Shown piece after piece: positions 1 to 8,050 of a DNA stretch of 64,000 bases. The notes beneath the pieces are model-generated. The model did no database searches. It saw nothing but the letters and a program-made list of their open reading frames with translations, and was not told where the DNA came from. The translations under genes and the position numbers were made by a program. Source of the DNA: Paenibacillus_AP thailandensis (GTDB lineage Bacteria; Bacillota; Bacilli; Paenibacillales; Paenibacillaceae); assembly GCF_042685365.1 (NCBI RefSeq), contig NZ_JBHUMY010000032.1:1-64000 (forward strand). Reading direction: 5' to 3'. Each line of letters begins with the position of its first letter. Positions within the stretch are counted from its first letter, which is position 1.

Positions 1-45
1 TCGACAAAAGTGTCTCTAAACCCTTGTGAGATAAGGATTTTTTGA

Positions 46-603
46 TTATTCAGCAAGCCCTAAATAAAGAACATTGTCATTGTTTTTTAACGAACGAAAA
101 TATTCGCAAATGCTTTCAACGAATTCTTTCGAATCTTCGCTAATAAAAACCTCGTCTCTTTCTTTTCTCGTTCCTTGGCTTCTTCTTCCCTCCAGTCTTT
201 CGGTCACGACCTCGGGAGGCGGATTTAAAACGATCGTATACGGATTAAAACCGGAATTATTCACAATAAAATTCAGCTTTTCGCTGTTTTCCGAACTAAA
301 CCAGTTCAATTTTTTATAAGTATGGATGTAGGCTGCCGAATCGTAAATTCCCCGAGACGTTATAATCACTTTTTCGGGATTGCCCGCCGCCAATGAATTC
401 GCGTGACTCGTTAAGTAAATTCGATGGTAAAGACGAATCAAGCATCTTTCAAAATTCGATAATTTTTTAATATTCGGAAATTCGGTCAAAAAATCGATAT
501 CAAAATCGTTTTCAAAAAAAATGTCGTGCTTCGCTTTCAGCTTGTTAATCAGCGTCGTTTTTCCCGAACCGTGCGGTCCTGAAACAAAAATCGGATAGTT
601 CAT
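46..603 (-). CDS. P-loop kinase of the deoxynucleoside/thymidylate kinase type
   Basis: The 185-residue product opens with a Walker A loop, GPHGSGKT, at residues 9-16. A later Arg-rich LID-like stretch (RLEGRRSQGTRKERDE) is typical of small-molecule or nucleoside kinases. It has no signal peptide and is probably cytosolic. I start it at 603 because an AGGGGG ribosome site lies 7 bases upstream; an in-frame ATG at 609 is too close to that site and one at 648 overlaps the upstream gene. It is the last visible member of a leftward operon with a nucleotidyltransferase, a CYTH-like protein and an ABC exporter, so the substrate may be a nucleotide or a product being phosphorylated. That substrate is inference; only the kinase-type fold is supported. 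Confidence 0.7.
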   Translation of the reverse strand: MNYPIFVSGPHGSGKTTLINKLKAKHDIFFENDFDIDFLTEFPNIKKLSNFERCLIRLYHRIYLTSHANSLAAGNPEKVIITSRGIYDSAAYIHTYKKLNWFSSENSEKLNFIVNNSGFNPYTIVLNPPPEVVTERLEGRRSQGTRKERDEVFISEDSKEFVESICEYFRSLKNNDNVLYLGLAE

Positions 604-634
604 TTCCATTCCCCCTATTATCGTCAACATACGA

Positions 635-1354
635 TTAAGATAGCGCATTCAATATAGCCGTTTTTTCAACCTGAGGATTTGCCGGGCAACCCGATTTGGT
701 TACAAACTCATATTTTCGTTCTCTTGACGGCTTCATAAACGCATTCGCGGATGAATAAATATCTTCGCCTACTTGCACCAGCTTGCCGATCAATAAATCT
801 TCGTCTTCCAATATAGACTCGCGTTGCGATGAATATCCGTTATATTCGATTTCAAATTGGTATTGGAAACGGTCGTTGGCTTCGCAAATCGTGACGGCCA
901 ACGAATAAATTCTTCCGTCATGGTTATTCATCAGAAAGTCTTTAATCCGATTTTTGGTCATCGTGCCTACATATCGAACGTGGGGTTGTTCTAATATGTG
1001 CCGTATACGGTTCTTTTCGTATTGAAACGTTTCGACATTGGCATAAACGGGCATTCTTCCATATTCTAGAAGCTGGTGTTTTTTGATTTTCAACATCAGT
1101 TGTCCGTCATAGTTGAAAACCGAGTATTCGGTATTATTCTCGATATCCATAAAAAAGTGCGTGTTCATGGTGCTGACGGTTTGAACGGGATCAATAATAT
1201 ATTGTTCATTTCCATATAATGCGTTTTCGATTTCCGTCAAATAGTCTCGGAGTTCCAGATTTTTATGATGAAACTCAAACTTGATTTCATATTCATTCCC
1301 GGACAGCTCTCTCCCGGACTTCCTTTTTTGAGAAAAGCCTCTGTTGCCGATCAT
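635..1354 (-). CDS. CYTH-like (triphosphate tunnel) domain protein
   Basis: A 239-residue protein with the N-terminal pattern E21-x-E23-x-K25 (EYEIK). Later it has alternating charged strands: LMLKIKK, KNRIKDF and QFEIEY. CYTH/triphosphate tunnel metalloenzymes carry an ExExK signature followed by basic and acidic strands lining a tunnel that binds triphosphate or nucleotides. I see those motifs but cannot prove the fold. Start 1354 is chosen because AGGTGAG sits 5-6 bases upstream; the longer form from 1402 lacks such a site. It lies between a nucleotidyltransferase and a P-loop kinase gene in one leftward operon, which fits nucleotide or polyphosphate chemistry. A wholly different fold is possible. 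Confidence 0.55.
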   Translation of the reverse strand: MIGNRGFSQKRKSGRELSGNEYEIKFEFHHKNLELRDYLTEIENALYGNEQYIIDPVQTVSTMNTHFFMDIENNTEYSVFNYDGQLMLKIKKHQLLEYGRMPVYANVETFQYEKNRIRHILEQPHVRYVGTMTKNRIKDFLMNNHDGRIYSLAVTICEANDRFQYQFEIEYNGYSSQRESILEDEDLLIGKLVQVGEDIYSSANAFMKPSRERKYEFVTKSGCPANPQVEKTAILNALS

Positions 1355-1415
1355 GGTCTCACCTCGCGCACGGAATGGTTTTAGTTTTTTTGTCAGGAAC
1401 AAGAACGAATAAGCA

Positions 1416-2831
1416 TCACCTCATTTCAGAGTCCGTTCCGGTTAGCTCCAATAAATAATGATTGCTGCTTACGGACCGCTCCGTTTTTTGTTCGACAAAA
1501 ACAATCATTCTAAGCTTTCTAACACGATTTAAGGCCGGCATATCCTTTTCGTTTATTTTAAAAATAACGGTATAACCATGAGTGCCGGGTATATATTCAT
1601 AAAGATGTTTGTCGATGTATTCAATTTTGGAACCGTGAAACGTCCTTCGGATACCGCCTGTATTGATATGGATAATATCTCCCCGAATCGAAAGACGAGT
1701 CTTTACTTCGACAATGACGAATAGATCTCGCTTCCATTTCATCGTTAGACGGATCTCCGGCGTGTTTCCGGATGAATTTTTTTCGATTCCCCGCAAAGGA
1801 CTTTCTTTACTTTTGTTGGAGTAAGTGACGGCCGGAGCGTTCAAATCAATAACGGTCGGCTTTATAGGAAAAGATATTTTCTCTAATGAATCTACAGTCA
1901 ATACATCGGTCGTCTCGTCCGGAGTAACCCATGTGTTGAAATTCCAATAGAAAAGCTGAGGATACCTCGAGTACCGCATCTCCGCATCCTTGAACAACGT
2001 CTCGCCCGTTAAATCGCGGATAAAATCGTTTGTAAATGAGACCGCGTCAAAAGCGTTGTATTTCGCCGTAAGCGCTTTAAATAATTCGCCGTTAAAGTTT
2101 TCGTTCTCTCTTAATTCTATAATTTCTATACATTCAATCAGCTTAATACAAGGCGTTTTGGCAAAGCCCACAATGTAATCGTTGAACAGATTAATGCATG
2201 AAATTAGGACCGAAAACGTCGCATTGGGAACGAAACAATATGGAAACTCCACGGCATGCTCCAAAATCTCCCCGAAATGGATTTGCCCGGAGTCATACAT
2301 TTTCTCTTTCGTGACGATCTCGGAGTTTTCCGGATGTTCCCCGATATCGCTTGGATAAGCTCTAACGATGAAATATTTGTGCAAGTCAATTTCGATGGTG
2401 TCTTTGATTAACGTGGAGTATTCGTGGGCGTTAGGGGAAACGATTTCGAGAAATCCATTCTGGACCAGCTTTTCGATATATTTGCTCGGCTCTTCGACAA
2501 AGAGGTCGATATCGTTGCTTTTTCTAATGAGTCCTTCGTGCTTGATCAAATAATAGGTTGAAAATCCTTTAATGATCAAAGGTTTAACTCCCGTTTTGTT
2601 ATAAAAGTCTTTTAGAAACCGTTCCTTGTCCTTATGCAGGTCAACGATGCGCTCGGAATCGTGTTTGAATCGAGCGGCCGTATCGGAGCTGTTTCCAAAG
2701 TGAAACAAATAGTTTTCTAAACGGTGTTTTCGTACAAATTGCGCATCTATTGCTCCGTCAATCGATAACCTCTCGAATATAGTTTGGAGTAATTGATATC
2801 TTTCCACGGAATCAGCCCCTATGTTTAGCAT
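1416..2831 (-). CDS. Nucleotidyltransferase-family protein (NTP_transf_5-like)
   Basis: 471 residues. Residues about 84-112 contain the family core: a KG-F/S segment (IIKGFSTYYL) followed by NDIDLFV, giving the D107-x-D109 metal-binding pair of the DNA polymerase beta-type nucleotidyltransferases. Relatives of this family occur in peptide natural-product clusters, where they modify the product or a carrier; applying that here is inference. The C-terminal third (from about residue 330) looks like a beta-rich extra domain without a family I recognise. The ATG at 2831 has little ribosome site, and a GTG at 2807 with AGGGG eight bases upstream is an alternative start. It follows two ABC permease genes by about 25 bases and precedes the CYTH-like gene. 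Confidence 0.65.
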   Translation of the reverse strand: MLNIGADSVERYQLLQTIFERLSIDGAIDAQFVRKHRLENYLFHFGNSSDTAARFKHDSERIVDLHKDKERFLKDFYNKTGVKPLIIKGFSTYYLIKHEGLIRKSNDIDLFVEEPSKYIEKLVQNGFLEIVSPNAHEYSTLIKDTIEIDLHKYFIVRAYPSDIGEHPENSEIVTKEKMYDSGQIHFGEILEHAVEFPYCFVPNATFSVLISCINLFNDYIVGFAKTPCIKLIECIEIIELRENENFNGELFKALTAKYNAFDAVSFTNDFIRDLTGETLFKDAEMRYSRYPQLFYWNFNTWVTPDETTDVLTVDSLEKISFPIKPTVIDLNAPAVTYSNKSKESPLRGIEKNSSGNTPEIRLTMKWKRDLFVIVEVKTRLSIRGDIIHINTGGIRRTFHGSKIEYIDKHLYEYIPGTHGYTVIFKINEKDMPALNRVRKLRMIVFVEQKTERSVSSNHYLLELTGTDSEMR

Positions 2832-2856
2832 ATTTAACCATTCAAAACGCGACGGG

Positions 2857-3651
2857 CTACCCTCCTGCTCCTTGGTACTTGTTTACGCCAAGCATCCAAA
2901 TCCGGTATCCGGCCCAATAACAAAACGGACCTACCGCTGGAACAAGCCACATCGTCCATGCCGGCAGCAACGGCGTTTCATGTGACAATAAAAAGGCAAC
3001 GGGATAAAAATTAATAAAGGCAAAAGGAATGACAAACGTTAAAACAATTTGAATCAATGTTCCGAATACGGGTAAAGGATAGGATATAAATTCTTTGATC
3101 CGGAAAAACAGCGTAAATAAAAAGCCCGTTCTAACCCAAACAAAGGACGTTGAGCCAATAATGCTCATGAATCCGGCTTGAATCATCGCGCCGCCGATAA
3201 TGGCCGCTATCAAATAGAAAACCCGAGCCCATGTCCATTCGAGATCCAAAGACGATACGGCCCACAGCAAAACCGTGCACGATATGACGATATGCGCCAA
3301 ATACCCAAGATTAAATCCTCTGCAAACCAGGTAAAGATAAGGATTTACAGGTTTGATTAACAACGAATCAAAAGTTCCGCTTTTGACCTGTTCCTCCAGT
3401 CCCCGCATTTGGACAAAAGAAAAAGAAGCCCCCAGCGCATAAGTAAATAACCCAATACTGTACAATAGCGCGATCTCCGGCCAAGTCCAGCCGGCAATGG
3501 CATTAAATTTGCGTATAAACAACCAAATAACGAGATAATCGCCAGCATAGCTAATAATCTGAGCAAAAGCCGCAAGGATGAAGTCGGCTCGGTAGATCAT
3601 TTTTTCTTTCGTAAGCAGCGTTATTAGCTTGAAGAATAGTCCCCATGTCAT
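2857..3651 (-). CDS. ABC-2 type transporter permease (second subunit)
   Basis: A 264-residue membrane protein with about six hydrophobic segments and no binding domain. It matches the paired permeases of ABC-2 exporters (DUF990-like family), which pump molecules outward with a cytosolic ATPase. AGAGG lies eight bases before the ATG. It starts 17 bases after the end of the first permease gene and forms a three-gene exporter with it and the ATPase further upstream. The cargo is unknown. Placement ahead of nucleotidyltransferase and kinase genes suggests export of a modified metabolite or peptide, or self-protection, which is inference. Confidence 0.8.
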   Translation of the reverse strand: MTWGLFFKLITLLTKEKMIYRADFILAAFAQIISYAGDYLVIWLFIRKFNAIAGWTWPEIALLYSIGLFTYALGASFSFVQMRGLEEQVKSGTFDSLLIKPVNPYLYLVCRGFNLGYLAHIVISCTVLLWAVSSLDLEWTWARVFYLIAAIIGGAMIQAGFMSIIGSTSFVWVRTGFLFTLFFRIKEFISYPLPVFGTLIQIVLTFVIPFAFINFYPVAFLLSHETPLLPAWTMWLVPAVGPFCYWAGYRIWMLGVNKYQGAGG

Positions 3652-3668
3652 ATGATCAGCCTCTCATT

Positions 3669-4457
3669 TTATCCGCCCTGAACTATCAATCGCCGAATCG
3701 CCTTGCGCCATAGCCTATTAACGATTACAAGCAAGAGGGCTATCCATAACAATCCTTTGGCAAAAACAAGCGGCACTTCGGCCGCCGGGATCGTCCCCAG
3801 GTAAACGGCGGCCGGAAAGTATCCTAAATATTGAAAGGGCAACATCCCCGCTATAGCCTTCAACGAATCCGGGAAATACCATAAGGGCAAAAACGACCCG
3901 GAAAATATCGTCATTAAACCGCCCATCATCCAATTCAACGCGAAATGATTCAACAGCCAGAAAGCGATTAACGAGATCAGATACCCTAACAAAAACGAAA
4001 TGGCGACAGCCATCCCCAAGGCCAGAATAAAAGCGCTTGCATGAAAGCCGGAAGAAGGCGGTACGATGCCGAAACAAAACCAGGCGAGGAGAACGGATGG
4101 AATAACCGTAAAAACGAATTGGTACAGCGCGTTTCCCAATCCGTTCGACAATAAAAAAAAGGGATAAGTCAAAGGCTTTACCAATTCGGACGCGATCGAG
4201 CCGGATTTGAGGCTTTCGTCGACCTTGCCGCTTACCCCATGCAGCAAAAGCGAAAACAACAGGGTATTGATGATGCTGTACGTCACCATCTGATCAGCGG
4301 CGATTCCGTCCGCTTGGCCGTTGCCAAGAACGGATTTCCAAATCTCGGATTGAATGAGAATGGCAACAAAGTTTCCAAAAAGCCGAAGCCAAACTTCGGA
4401 ACGGTACGATAATTGATTTATAAACGCTTTCAATCCGAACATCACGTAAACCTTCAA
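3669..4457 (-). CDS. ABC-2 type transporter permease (first subunit)
   Basis: A polytopic membrane protein of about 262 residues with six predicted helices, related to the other permease in this operon. I prefer a TTG start at 4457 because AGGGG lies eight bases upstream. The longer reading to 4511 overlaps the ATPase gene by about 38 bases and lacks a site. The short ATPase-permease junction implies translational coupling. It works with the neighbouring ATPase and permease as an exporter of unknown cargo. The start is less certain than the identity. Confidence 0.75.
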   Translation of the reverse strand: MKVYVMFGLKAFINQLSYRSEVWLRLFGNFVAILIQSEIWKSVLGNGQADGIAADQMVTYSIINTLLFSLLLHGVSGKVDESLKSGSIASELVKPLTYPFFLLSNGLGNALYQFVFTVIPSVLLAWFCFGIVPPSSGFHASAFILALGMAVAISFLLGYLISLIAFWLLNHFALNWMMGGLMTIFSGSFLPLWYFPDSLKAIAGMLPFQYLGYFPAAVYLGTIPAAEVPLVFAKGLLWIALLLVIVNRLWRKAIRRLIVQGG

Positions 4458-4473
4458 ACGCTTCGCCCCTCTT

Positions 4474-5490
4474 TCATCCCGTCTGACGTTCCGCAAGCTC
4501 ATCCTCTGCAAGCCGACTGTAAAGCTTACGGATCACGGAATCGATATCCGCGCCCTCAACGGAAACGTCTTCAATCGGATATTGGGCTGCCACTCGGCTA
4601 ATGAAATCAAATACGGACGAATGAGGGCTGTTATGCTCAAAGAGGAACGTCTTGCGCAATCCTTCGTCCTGAACCAAGACGGCTTCCGGCATCTCCAGCA
4701 TGCCCGGCTCCTCTCGGAAATCGATAACGATCCGCCGTTCGTTTCCGAGCTTATGGCGAAGGCTTGCTACGGATCCGTCGTAAACCAAGCTCCCCTTATT
4801 TACGACGATCATTCGGTTACAGATTTCTTCGATATCTTTCATGTCGTGAGTAGTCAGAACGATCGAAACCTCTTTTTCGCGGTTTACGGTTCGCAGAAAT
4901 TTCCGGATTTGATCCTTTGCCATGACATCCAATCCGATCGTAGGTTCATCCAGAAACAAGATTTGAGGTTCGTGCAGGAGGGACATCGCAATTTCAACCC
5001 GCATTCTTTGTCCCAAGCTTAATTGCCTGACCGGCTTATCCATAAACGATGACAAAGAAAGGAGCTCTTTGCAAAACTCCACATTTTCCCGATATTTCGC
5101 TTCCGGAAGCTTATAAACATATTTGTGCAATTCAAATGAATCCGTGACCGGCAGGTCCCACCACAATTGGCTCCTCTGCCCGAATACTACGCCGATGTGC
5201 CGGGCGTTCGTCTTCCTCTCCTTATGTGGGGTAACGCCGAATACTTTTATTTCGCCGAAGGTTGGCACTAATATGCCTGTCATCATTTTGATCATCGTCG
5301 ATTTGCCAGCGCCGTTCGGCCCCAAGTAACCTACCGCTTCCCCCTTCGATATCGAAAAGGAAATATCGCGGACCGCCGTTTCCTCTATATACTGTCTCGT
5401 AAACAAACTTCTTATGGAACCGAGAACACCGGGAAACCGTTTATACTGTCGATACGTTTTCGTTACGCCGCTAACGGTAATAACATCCAT
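4474..5490 (-). CDS. ABC transporter ATP-binding protein
   Basis: 338 residues with a complete nucleotide-binding domain: Walker A GPNGAGKST near residue 58, signature LSLGQRMR, Walker B ILFLDEPTIGLD, and the H-loop TTHD. The C-terminal tail of about 90 residues is typical of ATPases serving ABC-2 exporters. GGAGTGG before the ATG is a plausible ribosome site. It is the first gene of the leftward operon ending at the window edge and powers the two downstream permeases. Its upstream region contains a 49-codon ORF and a large perfect palindrome, which may bear on its control. Confidence 0.88.
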   Translation of the reverse strand: MDVITVSGVTKTYRQYKRFPGVLGSIRSLFTRQYIEETAVRDISFSISKGEAVGYLGPNGAGKSTMIKMMTGILVPTFGEIKVFGVTPHKERKTNARHIGVVFGQRSQLWWDLPVTDSFELHKYVYKLPEAKYRENVEFCKELLSLSSFMDKPVRQLSLGQRMRVEIAMSLLHEPQILFLDEPTIGLDVMAKDQIRKFLRTVNREKEVSIVLTTHDMKDIEEICNRMIVVNKGSLVYDGSVASLRHKLGNERRIVIDFREEPGMLEMPEAVLVQDEGLRKTFLFEHNSPHSSVFDFISRVAAQYPIEDVSVEGADIDSVIRKLYSRLAEDELAERQTG

Positions 5491-5539
5491 TAAACCACTC
5501 CATAGTTTGCCATTTTGTTTTGATAATTGATTTACATAT

Positions 5540-5689
5540 TTAACCTTTACATAAAAATAATACTTTTTTGACCAGCCGGAAAACTACCTCAAAAATTAGA
5601 TCTAAATTCATATAAAAATTGGATATTATCCAATTTTTATATGAATTTACAAAGCGATGTTTCTCATCCTTTGCTTCGAAACCCGCCAT
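5540..5689 (-). CDS. Possible 49-residue small protein upstream of exporter operon
   Basis: An ORF of 49 codons with a very good ribosome site: AGGAG ends six bases before the ATG at 5689. The peptide is charged at the N-terminus (MAGFEAKDEKHRF) and hydrophobic at the C-terminus, ending in KKVLFLCKG. It matches no family I know. It ends 49 bases before the exporter ATPase and its central codons are formed by a perfect palindrome, so it may be a leader peptide or a precursor, or the ORF may be incidental to a regulatory structure. Low confidence that it is expressed. Confidence 0.3.
   Translation of the reverse strand: MAGFEAKDEKHRFVNSYKNWIISNFYMNLDLIFEVVFRLVKKVLFLCKG
5604..5648. repeat. Perfect 45-nt palindrome (21-bp arms, 3-nt loop)
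   Basis: Positions 5604-5624 are the exact reverse complement of 5628-5648, separated by ATT. The arms are AT-rich with a GGAT/ATCC core. Neither side has a T-run long enough for a standard terminator. It lies 114 bases upstream of the exporter ATPase start. It could be a large operator, an RNA hairpin in the leader, or a remnant of a small mobile repeat. The symmetry is read directly; the function is unknown. Confidence 0.85.
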
Positions 5690-5841
5690 CCTTATCTCCT
5701 GCCGGAAATAAACGCCTGCAGGACGTTTGCATCCTGACAAACAAAACGGAGCAATAGCTCATGGCCATTGCTCCGTTCTCATAAACACTATGCTGAACCG
5801 GCTATTAAGCCGGCCGTACAATACCCGTCGTTCGCAGGGGC

Positions 5842-7938
5842 TTACAGCTGCACTTCAAACAAGCGCGCCGTGCGCCGCTGCGGCAGGCGCACGGTCAGCG
5901 CCGAGCGGGCCGCGTCCCAGCCGCATTCGGCGCCAAGGCCGCCGGCCGGATAGGCGCAGCGCACGGACCGCGGCGCCGTGCCGTTCAGACCGCGGATCGG
6001 CAGCGCCGCCTCGTCCTCCTCCCCGTCCAGCCGCCATACCGCCACGTACAGGCGGCTGCCCGCACGCAGGCCGAGGCTCATCCAGCCGTCCTGCTGCTTC
6101 GGCAGACCGAGCGGCCAGAACGGCATCGATTGCGGGATATCGGCGCGGATCGACTTGTAATAATCGAGCGCCTCCTTCACCAGCTCCCGGCGGCGCGGAC
6201 TCAGCTCGGCCAGATGGCCGCTTTGGTGTATACGCAGCAGAAGCGCATTCACCATGTTGAAGACGACCTCCTCGTCGTCCCCTTCGCGGAGCGGGTACGA
6301 CCAGATCGCCGACTGCTCCGGCGTCAGCGCGGACGGCGAGCTGGCCGCAATGCCGGCGTACCGTACATAATCCTCCTGGTCGCTTGTCGACTGGATGCTG
6401 TGGCGGCTTAGCATCGCGTAGTCCATCCGCATGCCGCCGCTCGAGCAGTTCTCGATGACCAGGTCCGGATACCGCGCAAATACGCCGTCCAGCCAGGCCA
6501 GATAAGCCCGGTTATGCTGCAGCAGCCCGTCGCCGAAGCTGTCCGCGTCCGTCTCCGTGCCGATCCCGGCGTTGATGTTGTAGTCCATCTTGATATACCC
6601 GACGCCGTAATCTTCAACCAGACGCCGGATCACCCCGTCGGCGTGGGCAATGACCTTCGGGCTGCGGAAATCAAGCTGGTAACGGCTCCGGTCCTTCACC
6701 CGCTTCCCGTGCCGCATGAAGAACCAGCTGTCGTCCGTCTCCTTCAGCTTCGGGCTCTTCACGCCCATCACCTCAAGCTCCAGCCACAAGCCGGGAATCA
6801 TCCCTTTGCCGCGGATATAGTCCAGCACGTATTTGATGCCTTCCGGGAACCGCTTGGACGAAGGCAGCCATTCCCCGACGCCGTCCCACCATTCGCCCGG
6901 CGCGTACCAGCCCGCGTCGATGCAGAAATATTCGCAGCCCGCCTCGGCGGCCGCATCGATCAAAGGCAGCAGCCGCTCCGTCGTCGGATTCCCCCAGAGG
7001 CAATTCATATAATCGTTAAAAATAATCCGAAGCAGCCGGTTGTCTTCGTTCGGACGGCGAATGACGCGCCTGTAGCCGGTCAATTGGCCGACAACCTCCT
7101 CGAAGCCGCCCTCCGCGGCTCCGATCGCCGCAGGAACCGAAACGAATTCCTCGCCGGGCTTAAGCTCCTTCCACCAATGGTTATCGTGCTCGGTCGGCCC
7201 GCTGACGAGCAGCGTCAGCCGGTCGTACTGGTCGATGATCTCCCAATGCCACGAGCCGTTATGCTCGATTTGCCAGATCAGGCTCGTTCCCGCTTCCCGG
7301 TTCTCCAGCACGGCCATCGGGATATGCTCGGCGGAAGACCAGGAGCCCGTATTGCTGCACGATATCCGTTTCGAGCTTCGGTCCTTCATATGGGAGAAGC
7401 CAAGCTCCGGCAGCGAATAATCCCGCCATTGCAGCTCGCTTTGCCAGCCGCTGTGCGGAATGAATACCCGCATCTTCTCGTCGCGGTCAAGCGAGCCTTC
7501 CTTGTCCAGCCCCGTCAACGCAAACGACGAGACGTATTCGACCTGCACCGCCTCCGGTCCTTCGTTGCGAAGCTGCGTCCAGCAGCGGACGACCTGCAAG
7601 CCGTCGTAAAACTGCAGATGGCTTACCGCCTTAAGCCCCGTCACGGGATCGGCCAGACCGATTTCAAGCTTGCGTCCCCATTCGTTCCGCACGTCGAGAT
7701 AGCCTTCATAGACCATGCGGAGTCCCGGATAAGTCGCCCGGTGCGTCCGCCCGTGATATTCCTCGCGGTCTTCGCCCGTCAATTGAAGCTCCATAAGCCG
7801 GAAGCCGTGTCTTTGCTCCTCCGCAACGGCGCTTTCGTCAAACGGCCGCGGTCCAAAATGAAGCAGCCGCGCATCCCCGGCGTCCGTTATTTCCAGCGTC
7901 ACATAAAGCCCGTTCTCCGCCACGTCGATTCTTCTCAT
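5842..7938 (-). CDS. Alpha-galactosidase, glycoside hydrolase family 36
   Basis: 698 residues without a signal peptide, so probably cytosolic; it would release galactose from melibiose, raffinose or similar alpha-galactosides taken up by the adjacent importer. The GH36 core shows YFCIDAGWY, the nucleophile motif YIKMDYN (Asp452) and the acid/base motif SDQED (Asp520), with ENCSSGG between them. The N-terminal beta-sandwich and C-terminal beta domain match the family's usual 700-residue layout. AGGGGA precedes the ATG by eight bases. It follows the sugar-binding lipoprotein gene in the same direction, but a terminator lies between them, so its transcription may be by read-through or separate. 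Confidence 0.92.
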   Translation of the reverse strand: MRRIDVAENGLYVTLEITDAGDARLLHFGPRPFDESAVAEEQRHGFRLMELQLTGEDREEYHGRTHRATYPGLRMVYEGYLDVRNEWGRKLEIGLADPVTGLKAVSHLQFYDGLQVVRCWTQLRNEGPEAVQVEYVSSFALTGLDKEGSLDRDEKMRVFIPHSGWQSELQWRDYSLPELGFSHMKDRSSKRISCSNTGSWSSAEHIPMAVLENREAGTSLIWQIEHNGSWHWEIIDQYDRLTLLVSGPTEHDNHWWKELKPGEEFVSVPAAIGAAEGGFEEVVGQLTGYRRVIRRPNEDNRLLRIIFNDYMNCLWGNPTTERLLPLIDAAAEAGCEYFCIDAGWYAPGEWWDGVGEWLPSSKRFPEGIKYVLDYIRGKGMIPGLWLELEVMGVKSPKLKETDDSWFFMRHGKRVKDRSRYQLDFRSPKVIAHADGVIRRLVEDYGVGYIKMDYNINAGIGTETDADSFGDGLLQHNRAYLAWLDGVFARYPDLVIENCSSGGMRMDYAMLSRHSIQSTSDQEDYVRYAGIAASSPSALTPEQSAIWSYPLREGDDEEVVFNMVNALLLRIHQSGHLAELSPRRRELVKEALDYYKSIRADIPQSMPFWPLGLPKQQDGWMSLGLRAGSRLYVAVWRLDGEEDEAALPIRGLNGTAPRSVRCAYPAGGLGAECGWDAARSALTVRLPQRRTARLFEVQL

Positions 7939-7964
7939 CCCAATATCCCCTCTCTCTCCCTTTC

Positions 7965-8009
7965 AAAATAAAAGCCCGCTTGAACGCCCGTTACGGACGC
8001 CAAGCGAGC
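7965..8009 (-). terminator. Rho-independent terminator after the sugar-binding lipoprotein gene
   Basis: Read on the minus strand, a long stem (GCTCGCTTG paired with CAAGCGGGC, with inner GTCCG/CGGGC pairs) is followed by TTTTATTTT. It lies between the solute-binding protein gene and the alpha-galactosidase gene and would limit expression of the latter. A second palindrome, GCCGGC-TAA-GCCGGC, sits just before it at 8026-8040. Confidence 0.75.
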
Positions 8010-8050
8010 GGTACCGGTCGGGCCGGCCGGCTAAGCCGGCAGCCTTTCCG

